This document shows positions 1-5,851 of a stretch of DNA of 5,851 nucleotides, in pieces; the first letter of the stretch is position 1; each line of letters begins with the position of its first letter. Made by a program: the position numbers and the translations under genes. The notes under the pieces were generated by a model. It made no database searches. It was not told where the DNA came from and worked only from the letters and a program-made list of their open reading frames with translations. This DNA is from an uncultured Tabrizicola sp. (GTDB taxonomy: Bacteria > Pseudomonadota > Alphaproteobacteria > Rhodobacterales > Rhodobacteraceae): contig CALLZQ010000633.1 in assembly GCA_937858255.1 (NCBI GenBank), positions 1 to 5,851 of the forward strand. Reading direction: 5' to 3'.

Positions 1-321
1 ACCGCCGCGCAGCAGGTGCTGTGGCGTGGGATGGCGTTGAAATGCTTTGGCGCGGCGGTCTATGCGAAACCGGAATTCGTCTCGACCCAGCCGCTGGCCG
101 AGTTCTTTGCCCGCCCCACGCGTCCCGACAGCCGGGCCTATCGCGATTACCGCCATTACCTGCTGGAAACCAGCCAGATCGCCGGCGGTTTCTACAGCTC
201 GCGTGGCCGGCGTGAGTTGCTACGACAGGTGGTAGATATGATGCTGGCGCCCGAGGATCCCTATCAGGCCCTGTCTTCGGGAAACGCGGCACCACGGCAA
301 CAGTTGCGCCTTGTGAACTGA
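1..321 (+). CDS. kpsS: KpsS-type capsule polysaccharide biosynthesis protein, C-terminal part (5' end outside window)
   Basis: The reading frame is open from base 1, so only the last 106 residues are seen. KpsS proteins are cytoplasmic, membrane-associated Kdo transferases that put the first Kdo on the lipid acceptor of group 2 capsules; KpsC then extends the linker. The visible part carries the family's C-terminal pattern: an F-G-A-A-x-Y segment, T-Q-P-L-x-x-F-F, then D-Y-R-H-Y-L-L-x-T-S-Q-I-x-G-G-F-Y-S and G-R-R-E-L-L-R-Q-V-V-D-M-M-L near the end. These come from family memory, not a search. It stops at TGA 319-321, 89 bases before the export lipoprotein gene on the same strand, which is consistent with one capsule transcription unit. 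No terminator is visible after it. An internal GTG at 16 is not a real start because coding continues upstream of it. Confidence 0.85.
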   Translation, partial: TAAQQVLWRGMALKCFGAAVYAKPEFVSTQPLAEFFARPTRPDSRAYRDYRHYLLETSQIAGGFYSSRGRRELLRQVVDMMLAPEDPYQALSSGNAAPRQQLRLVN

Positions 322-410
322 ACAAACGACCCGAGACTGGCATTTTGTTTCGCCATTCTGTACGGTTGGCGACGAAACTTGAGGGAAATCCAGTTAAAGG
401 AGCCCGAGCA
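322..410 (+). other. Gap between kpsS and the export lipoprotein gene
   Basis: The 89-base gap is poorer in GC than the flanking genes. It contains the Shine-Dalgarno site of the next gene and a weak inverted repeat CGCCA (351-355) / TGGCG (367-371). I see no convincing promoter and no terminator, so read-through from kpsS is the simplest view. Confidence 0.4.
396..402 (+). promoter_or_regulatory. Shine-Dalgarno site deciding a GTG start
   Basis: AAAGGAG lies eight bases before GTG 411, a good spacing. The ATG at 420 would be 17 bases away, and the in-frame TTG at 345 has no such site and would put a non-signal-like stretch before the signal peptide. The site therefore selects GTG 411 as start of the export lipoprotein. 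Confidence 0.75.
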
Positions 411-1550
411 GTGAAAGTAATGACGACAAGGGCGGTGAAATCCGCAGCCCTTGCCGTGCTGTTGGTCAGCACGGCAGCCTGCGGCCTGCCCCGTTCCGGG
501 CCGAACAAGGCCGAGATCTTCAAGGGTTCGGTGCTGCGAGAGGGCGATGCCTTTATCGTGACCGTCAATCCGCGCGTGACACGGGCAACCTCGGTCATCC
601 CGGCGCTTGGGTTTTCCTCGGGCTTCCGCAATGCGGGGCTGGTGGGGTCTGACACGCTCAACCCCGGCGATACGCTGGGCCTGACCATCTTTGAAAACGT
701 CCGCGACGACCCGCTTTTGGGTAACACCGGTCAACGGGTTTCGGCCCTGACCGAGGTGCAGGTGGATGGGCAGGGTTATATTTTCGTGCCCTATGCGGGC
801 CGGATCAAGGCGGCCGGCCAGACGCCCGACGGTCTGCGGCAGGCGATCACCCGCAAGCTCGACGCCCAGACGCCTGACCCGCAGGTAACGGTGCAGCGGC
901 TGGCCGGCGATGGCTCGACCGTTTCGGTCCAGGGGGCCGTCGGCGCCAACGGCGTCTATGCCATCGAACGCCCGACCCGCACGCTGTCGGCGATGATCGC
1001 CCGCGCCGGCGGTGTCGCCATTGAACCCGAGGTTGCCATCATCCGCGTCACCCGGGGCAAGCACACCGGCAGCGTCTGGCTGCAAGACCTCTATGCCAAC
1101 CCCTCGCTCGACATCGCGCTGCGCCCCGGCGACAAGATCGTGGTCGAGCGGGATACCCGTGCCTTTGTCGCCCTTGGCGCCACGGGCACACAAAACCGGG
1201 TACCGTTTGAGACGCAAACCCTCTCGGCGATTGAGGCGATTGCCGTGGTGGGCGGGCTGAACACCAGCCTCGCCGATCCGACCGGGGTTTTCGTGTTCCG
1301 CAATGAGCCGGCGGAAATCGCCAATGCCGTATTGGGGCGCAATGATTTGCAGGGCGATCAGCGCATGGTCTATGTGCTGGATCTGACCCAGCCGACCGGT
1401 ATGTTCGAGGCCCGCGATTTCATCGTGCGTGATGGCGATACGGTCTATGTGACCGAGGCGCCCTATGTGCAGTGGCAAAAAACCCTGTCGGCGATCACCG
1501 GCACGGCGGGCGCGGCGGATTCCATCGCCTCGGCCGGGTCGGGCGGCTGA
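411..1550 (+). CDS. Wza-type outer-membrane polysaccharide export lipoprotein (Poly_export and SLBB domains)
   Basis: A 379-residue protein starting at GTG 411. Residues 1-24 form a lipoprotein signal: basic start (M-T-T-R-A-V-K), hydrophobic core (A-L-A-V-L-L-V), and lipobox T-A-A-C with Cys24 as the predicted lipidated residue. The -3 position is Thr rather than the common Leu. Residues about 80-165 match the polysaccharide export domain (L-N-P-G-D-T-L, V-D-G-Q-G-Y-I-F-V-P-Y-A-G, P-D-P-Q-V-T-V). Two SLBB-like repeats follow, about 170-248 (V-Y-A-I-E-R...L-R-P-G-D-K-I-V-V) and about 250-348 (F-V-A-L-G-A...V-R-D-G-D-T-V-Y-V). A short possible helix (351-370) then sits where Wza has its outer-membrane barrel helix. 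Such proteins form the outer-membrane exit channel for capsule polymer. The neighbours kpsS and kpsC support a capsule role. E. coli KpsD, the usual partner of KpsS/KpsC, is much longer, so this is closer to Wza in build. Confidence 0.9.
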   Translation: MKVMTTRAVKSAALAVLLVSTAACGLPRSGPNKAEIFKGSVLREGDAFIVTVNPRVTRATSVIPALGFSSGFRNAGLVGSDTLNPGDTLGLTIFENVRDDPLLGNTGQRVSALTEVQVDGQGYIFVPYAGRIKAAGQTPDGLRQAITRKLDAQTPDPQVTVQRLAGDGSTVSVQGAVGANGVYAIERPTRTLSAMIARAGGVAIEPEVAIIRVTRGKHTGSVWLQDLYANPSLDIALRPGDKIVVERDTRAFVALGATGTQNRVPFETQTLSAIEAIAVVGGLNTSLADPTGVFVFRNEPAEIANAVLGRNDLQGDQRMVYVLDLTQPTGMFEARDFIVRDGDTVYVTEAPYVQWQKTLSAITGTAGAADSIASAGSGG

Positions 1551-1556
1551 CCGGCC

Positions 1557-3626
1557 TTGGCGCCGCAACCTGACGAAAAACCTTTGGCCGCCGGGGCGCT
1601 CCCCCGGCGGCTTTGCTTTTTCAACGCCGGTTTTCTGCGGGACCGCCGGCTGCGGCGCATTCTGACACTTTCGGGCCACGAATTGCGCTTCGGTTGGCCG
1701 GCCCCCGGCGATGGCGTGGTGGTCTGGGGCCGCAGCCCCTACGCCCGACGCGGAGAGGCGGTCGCCGCCCGCACCATGGCGCCGCTGATACGGGTCGAGG
1801 ATACTTTCCTGCGCTCTATCCGCCCCGGCCGGCAGGGCGACGCGCCGCTCGGGCTGCTGATCGACCCGCTCGGGGTGCATTTCGACAGTGGGCAACCCTC
1901 GCGGATCGAGCAGATCCTGAATACCGATCCCTTGGACGATTCGAACCTTTTGAACCGCGCAAAGGCCGCAATGGTGCGGATGCGGGCAAATGACTTATCA
2001 AAATACAATATCCATGATCCTGATCTGCCCCTGCCGGCGCCGGGCTATGTCTTGGTGGTGGATCAGACCTTGGGCGATGCCTCAATTCGCTATGGTGGCG
2101 CCACGGCCGCCAGTTTCCGCGATATGCTGGCCACCGCCCGGGCAGAAAACCCCGGCACGCGGATCGTCATCAAGACCCACCCGGAAACCGCCCTCGGCCT
2201 GCGCGGCGGCCATTTCGGCACGGCGGATCTGGCACCCGGCATCACGCTGCTCGACGCGCCGGTGTCGCCTTGGGCCCTGCTGGAAGGCGCGGTGGCGGTC
2301 TACACCGTCTCGTCACAGCTGGGGTTCGAGGCGATCCTGGCCGGGCACAAGCCGCAGGTTTTTGGTCAGCCGTTCTATGCGGGCTGGGGGCTGAGCGTGG
2401 ATCGTCAGCCCGTGATCCGCCGCAACCGGACCCTGACCCGGGCGCAGCTTTTTGCCGGGGCGATGATCCTCGCGCCGGTCTGGTACGATCCCTGTCGCGA
2501 CCGGCTGTGCCGTTTTGAAGAGGCACTCGACCAGATTGAGGCCGAGGTCCGCGCCTATCGCGAGGATCACAGAGGCCATGTGGCAACCGGCATGCGCCTG
2601 TGGAAACGCGGGCGGTTGCAGGCGGTCTTCGGACGGGAAAAACCGCTGGCCTTTGCCGACCCGGTTCCGCGCGCGGTCGCGCAGGCCAGAGAACAGCAAA
2701 AGCCGCTGCTGGTCTGGGCTGGCAAGGCGCCGGATCCTGCCCCGCAAGGGGTCACGATGCGCCGGGTCGAGGATGGTTTCCTGCGCTCGCGTGGGCTGGG
2801 GGCTGAACTGGTGCCGCCGCTGTCGCTGGTGACTGACGACCTGGGCATCTACTATGACCCCGGGCAGGAAAGCCGGTTGGAAAGGCTGATCCCTGCGCCA
2901 ATCCCCGCCGCTGCCGAGGTGCGGGCCGAAACGCTGCGCACAAGGCTGATTGCCCTGCGACTGAGCAAATACAACTTGACGGGTGCGCTCCCCCCGCTGC
3001 CCGGCGGGCATCGCGTGCTGGTGCCCGGGCAGGTCGAGGATGACGCCTCGATCCAGCGCGGCGGCGGCGAGATCCGGCGCAATCTGGACCTGATCCGTGC
3101 CGCACGCGCCGCCCGACCCGAGGCGGTGCTGGTTTACAAACCTCACCCGGATGTCGAGGCGGGCCCGCGCCCCGGGGGCCTCCCCCCCCAGGCCCCCCGC
3201 GGGCTGGGCGGTGTGGTCGGCCGTCGTGCCGCGCCGGTCGCCCCGATCGAGGCCTGCGACGAGGTCTGGACCATGACCAGCCTGCTGGGATTTGAGGCGC
3301 TGATCCGGGGCAAGCCCGTCACCTGCCTTGGCGCGCCCTTTTACGCCGGCTGGGGGCTGACCAACGATCTGGGGCCGATACCGGCACGAAGGCTGCGGCG
3401 GCCCGATGGCAGCCCCGTCCCCCGGCCCAGCCTGAACGCCCTGATCCATGCCGCGCTGATTGCCTATCCGCGCTATTACGATCCGGTCAGCGGGCGCCCC
3501 TGCCCGCCCGAAGTGGCGCTGGACCGGTTGGCCAGCGGCGACATTCCCCATCCCGGCGGCTGGAACCGGCTCTTGTCAAAGCTACAGGGCCGGCTGGCCA
3601 GCCATGCCCGCCTCTGGCGTCAATAG
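1557..3626 (+). CDS. kpsC: KpsC, two-domain capsule Kdo-linker transferase
   Basis: Up to 689 residues, built of two homologous halves, as in KpsC, which adds alternating beta-linked Kdo residues to the lipid-linked primer in the cytoplasm. Paired motifs, first half then second: V-E-D-x-F-L-R-S at 80-87 and 404-411; D-A-S-I at 174-177 and 496-499; K-T-H-P-E at 206-210 and K-P-H-P-D at 528-532; S-S-Q-L-G-F-E-A at 252-259 and T-S-L-L-G-F-E-A at 574-581; F-Y-A-G-W-G-L at 273-279 and 595-601. The start is uncertain. The export gene's TGA (1548-1550) is in this same frame, so the first possible start is TTG 1557; TTG 1584 is the next, and neither has a clear Shine-Dalgarno site. No ATG or GTG occurs before residue 54, by which point conserved sequence (R-R-L-C-F-F-N-A-G-F-L at 17-27) is already passed. 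Residues about 536-565 are unusually Gly/Pro/Arg-rich (see finding). It ends at TAG 3624-3626. Confidence 0.92.
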   Translation: MAPQPDEKPLAAGALPRRLCFFNAGFLRDRRLRRILTLSGHELRFGWPAPGDGVVVWGRSPYARRGEAVAARTMAPLIRVEDTFLRSIRPGRQGDAPLGLLIDPLGVHFDSGQPSRIEQILNTDPLDDSNLLNRAKAAMVRMRANDLSKYNIHDPDLPLPAPGYVLVVDQTLGDASIRYGGATAASFRDMLATARAENPGTRIVIKTHPETALGLRGGHFGTADLAPGITLLDAPVSPWALLEGAVAVYTVSSQLGFEAILAGHKPQVFGQPFYAGWGLSVDRQPVIRRNRTLTRAQLFAGAMILAPVWYDPCRDRLCRFEEALDQIEAEVRAYREDHRGHVATGMRLWKRGRLQAVFGREKPLAFADPVPRAVAQAREQQKPLLVWAGKAPDPAPQGVTMRRVEDGFLRSRGLGAELVPPLSLVTDDLGIYYDPGQESRLERLIPAPIPAAAEVRAETLRTRLIALRLSKYNLTGALPPLPGGHRVLVPGQVEDDASIQRGGGEIRRNLDLIRAARAARPEAVLVYKPHPDVEAGPRPGGLPPQAPRGLGGVVGRRAAPVAPIEACDEVWTMTSLLGFEALIRGKPVTCLGAPFYAGWGLTNDLGPIPARRLRRPDGSPVPRPSLNALIHAALIAYPRYYDPVSGRPCPPEVALDRLASGDIPHPGGWNRLLSKLQGRLASHARLWRQ
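1576..1621 (+). terminator. Rho-independent terminator-like hairpin overlapping the start of kpsC
   Basis: A perfect 9-bp stem CCGCCGGGG (1588-1596) / CCCCGGCGG (1602-1610) has a 5-base loop CGCTC; G1587 and C1611 add a tenth pair. It is followed by CTTTGCTTTTTC (1611-1622) and preceded by AAAAA (1576-1580), so it could also act on the other strand. It starts 37 bases after the export lipoprotein stop codon, a usual place for a terminator. It lies inside the open reading frame of kpsC, before that protein's conserved N-terminal motif is complete, so whether it stops transcription or is only a GC-rich coding coincidence is open. Confidence 0.6.
3163..3204. repeat. C/G-homopolymer inverted repeat inside kpsC
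   Basis: The left arm is GCCCGCG (3163-3169) plus GGGGGCCT (3174-3181), interrupted by a CCCC bulge (3170-3173). The right arm at 3190-3204 is an exact 15-base reverse complement of the joined left arm, and the loop is eight C. It encodes roughly residues 536-550 of KpsC. There is no T tract, so I do not call it a terminator; it may be a difficult-to-sequence coding hairpin. Confidence 0.6.
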
Positions 3627-4129
3627 ATATAGCGGATCTGATCGGTCCAGAACCGCTCCATCCGTTTGAGGGCGCGGTTCACATCCTCCATCCCCTCGGC
3701 GTCGATGATGGCCTTTTTCATCAACACCTCGGCATGACGGGCGAAAAGATCGCTGATCACCCGCCGCACGGCGCGGCCTTTTTCGGTCAGCCGCACCCGG
3801 ACCGAGCGGCGGTCCAGCTCGGATCGCTGATGGTGCATATAGCCCAGTTCCACCAGCTTTTTCAGGTTATAGCTGACATTCGAGCCCTGATAGTAACCGC
3901 GGGTCTTCAATTCACCCGCCGTCACCTCATTCTCACCGATGTTGAACAAGAGCAGCGCCTGCACGGAATTGATCTCCAGCAGGCGCAATCGCTCAAACTC
4001 ATCCTTGATGACATCGAGAAGCAGGCGGTGCATCCGCTCGACCATTGCGATATTGTCGAGATATTGCGCCAGAAACATCTTTTCCGCGCCATCCAGGACC
4101 GGAGAGGAAAGCGGGGTTTGCAGGGTCAT
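3620..4129 (-). CDS. ldtR: MarR-family winged-helix regulator, LdtR-like
   Basis: A 169-residue DNA-binding protein. ATG 4129-4127 is chosen because GGAG (4140-4137) lies seven bases upstream. The N-terminal helical part (about 18-50) would be the dimer region. A winged helix follows at about 50-118, with Q-G-S-N-V-S-Y-N-L-K-K-L-V-E-L-G-Y (81-97) as recognition helix and D-R-R-S-V-R-V-R-L-T-E-K-G (106-118) as the wing; the D-R-R motif is typical of MarR proteins. The G-Y-Y-x-G-S-N-V-S-Y-N pattern (78-88) recalls LdtR of Liberibacter and Rhizobiales, a regulator tied to an L,D-transpeptidase and stress tolerance; that link comes from memory and the target here is unknown. No L,D-transpeptidase gene is nearby. 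Its stop codon overlaps the end of the opposing kpsC by seven bases. It lies 80 bases downstream of sdhE on the same strand and may have its own promoter there. Confidence 0.85.
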   Translation of the reverse strand: MTLQTPLSSPVLDGAEKMFLAQYLDNIAMVERMHRLLLDVIKDEFERLRLLEINSVQALLLFNIGENEVTAGELKTRGYYQGSNVSYNLKKLVELGYMHHQRSELDRRSVRVRLTEKGRAVRRVISDLFARHAEVLMKKAIIDAEGMEDVNRALKRMERFWTDQIRYIY

Positions 4130-4209
4130 TCATCATCTCCACCGTCATTCGATCGACGGCAGAATCGGCACAAACAGAAAACATTCGGTAAACTTGTGGC
4201 GAACTTATG
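4130..4209 (-). promoter_or_regulatory. Spacer upstream of the LdtR-like gene with short repeats
   Basis: This 80-base gap is less GC-rich than the flanking genes. It contains AACTT twice, at 4191-4195 and 4202-4206, starting 11 bases apart (about one helical turn). It also contains the 8-base palindrome TCGATCGA (4149-4156), partly within the inverted repeat CCGTC (4142-4146) / GACGG (4155-4159), about 20 bases before the ATG. These could be operator sites, for example for autoregulation, but this is inference. I see no convincing -35/-10 pair and no terminator for sdhE. Confidence 0.3.
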
Positions 4210-4485
4210 TCACTCCCGCCGCAAACGGTCACGCGCGTAGGCCGAAATCTCATCCAGAAAACCCGCCAGATGCCCGGGCGCCGGGGCAGTGCCGAGAATC
4301 CAGGCCATCAGATCCTGATCGTTCTCGGTCAAGAGCCGGTCATACAGGTCCAGACGCTCGGGCGACAGATCCGCCAGATGGGCATCGGCCCAGGGGCCAA
4401 GGACCAGATCCATCTCTTTGGTCCCGCGCCGCCAGGACCGCATCTTCATGCGCTTGAGCCGCGCCTCGGCTGTCTCGACCGTCAT
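4210..4485 (-). CDS. sdhE: SdhE, FAD assembly factor for succinate dehydrogenase
   Basis: A 91-residue protein of the SdhE/YgfY (Sdh5) family, small cytoplasmic helical proteins that help attach FAD covalently to the flavoprotein subunit SdhA. The family signature R-G-x-x-E is present as R20-G21-T-K-E24, preceded by R-M-K-M-R-S-W-R-R. Later family marks are D-L-M-A-W-I (58-63), in the place of the D-L-x-x-W-L segment of E. coli SdhE, and a basic C-terminus. Length fits the family (about 85-100). ATG 4485-4483 overlaps the stop codon of the upstream XRE gene as ATGA. The only purine-rich sequence before it (GAGGA) touches the start codon, so translation is probably coupled to the XRE gene. The sdhCDAB genes are not in the window. 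Confidence 0.92.
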   Translation of the reverse strand: MTVETAEARLKRMKMRSWRRGTKEMDLVLGPWADAHLADLSPERLDLYDRLLTENDQDLMAWILGTAPAPGHLAGFLDEISAYARDRLRRE

Positions 4486-4874
4486 TCCTCGTCCCGCAAC
4501 AAATGCCGCAACCGCTTTTCCATCTGCCCCATCTCGGTCGCCAGCGCCAGCATTTGCGCCCGCATCCGCCCGAGGTCTTTCAGCGCAGTCTGGGCATCGT
4601 CGGTCAGGGTGCCGGGCTGGCCGGGGCCCTCGACCCCCTCGCCCTCACCGGTCAAGAGCCAGCGGATCGAGACATTCAGCATCCCGGCCATCATCTGCAA
4701 CCGGTTCGCCCGGGGTCCCGAGGCATCGTCCTCCCACGGCTGGATTGAGGTCAGCCGGACGCCCAGACGCTTGGCCAATTGCTCTTGGCTCAGACCTGCC
4801 GCCTCTCGCGCGCCGGCCAGACGGTCGCCGAAAGTTGCCACATTGGCCGCATACCAATCGCTTGTTTCTGCCAT
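4482..4874 (-). CDS. XRE-family helix-turn-helix protein with C-terminal coiled coil
   Basis: A 130-residue putative DNA-binding protein. ATG 4874-4872 is chosen because AAGGAGG (4886-4880) sits five bases upstream. An in-frame open frame runs on to 5201, but that stretch is antisense to aatA. Residues about 15-75 form a Cro/C1-type helix-turn-helix: F-G-D-R-L-A-G-A-R-E-A-A-G-L-S-Q-E-Q-L-A-K-R-L-G, then V-R-L-T-S-I-Q-P-W-E-D with the typical W-E pair, then a helix ending in W-L-L-T-G-E. A Gly/Pro-rich linker (78-92) leads to a helix of about residues 95-127 with regular hydrophobic spacing, likely a coiled coil for self-association. It is the first gene of a unit with sdhE (four-base overlap) and is divergent from aatA. 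The regulon is unknown; control of its own unit or of aatA is plausible but unproven. Confidence 0.85.
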   Translation of the reverse strand: MAETSDWYAANVATFGDRLAGAREAAGLSQEQLAKRLGVRLTSIQPWEDDASGPRANRLQMMAGMLNVSIRWLLTGEGEGVEGPGQPGTLTDDAQTALKDLGRMRAQMLALATEMGQMEKRLRHLLRDEE

Positions 4875-4919
4875 GGGGGCCTCCTTTTCTTCGATATCGC
4901 TTGATCGCATCCGGGCCGG

Positions 4920-5851
<932 letters not shown>

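Noticed and set aside
321..350. AACAAA / TTTGTT inverted repeat after kpsS as a terminator
   Set aside because: The arms are only six A/T-rich pairs with a 17-base loop, too weak for a rho-independent terminator.
345..410. TTG 345 as start of the export lipoprotein
   Set aside because: It lacks a Shine-Dalgarno site, and the 22 extra residues would push the signal peptide inward; GTG 411 has a good site.
264..1895. A 543-codon open frame on the minus strand across the lipoprotein gene and the start of kpsC
   Set aside because: It is antisense to well-supported genes, crosses a gene boundary, and its protein is low in recognisable motifs. Long antisense frames are common at this GC content.
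2313..3551. A 412-codon open frame on the minus strand inside kpsC
   Set aside because: It is a shadow of the two-domain KpsC frame, with no domain pattern of its own.
3587..3609. Palindrome GGCTGGCCAGCC (3592-3603) flanked by GGGC/GCCC near the end of kpsC, as a terminator
   Set aside because: It has no usable loop and no T tract, and lies before the stop codon; probably coding coincidence.

Overview
The window is a gene-dense, GC-rich stretch of bacterial chromosome. Codon use is strongly biased to G/C in the third position, intergenic gaps are short (under 100 bases), and the proteins resemble those of Alphaproteobacteria, most likely the Rhodobacteraceae. I see no mobile element, CRISPR array, tRNA or rRNA. 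The assignment to lineage rests on remembered family resemblance, not on a search.

Left part, positions 1-3626, plus strand: a capsule (group 2 / Kdo-linker type) locus. It holds the 3' end of kpsS, a Wza-type outer-membrane polysaccharide export lipoprotein, and kpsC. KpsS and KpsC are cytoplasmic Kdo transferases that build the poly-Kdo linker on a lipid acceptor. The export lipoprotein would form the outer-membrane exit for the finished polymer. The inner-membrane ABC transporter (KpsM/KpsT) and the periplasmic co-polymerase (KpsE) are not in the window.

Middle and right part, positions 3620-4874, minus strand: three small genes read in the order XRE-type regulator, sdhE, then a MarR-type regulator resembling LdtR. 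The XRE gene and sdhE overlap by four bases (ATGA), so they are probably translated together. The MarR-type gene ends tail-to-tail with kpsC, overlapping it by seven bases. Right end, 4963 onward, plus strand: aatA, a class I aspartate (and probably prephenate) aminotransferase, divergent from the XRE gene across an 88-base shared promoter region and cut off by the window end.

I found no clear new system. The points that most deserve a second look are a textbook-looking terminator hairpin lying on top of the start region of kpsC, the absence of any ATG or GTG start for kpsC near its conserved N-terminus, and a C/G-homopolymer inverted repeat inside the second KpsC domain where the protein also looks locally unusual.
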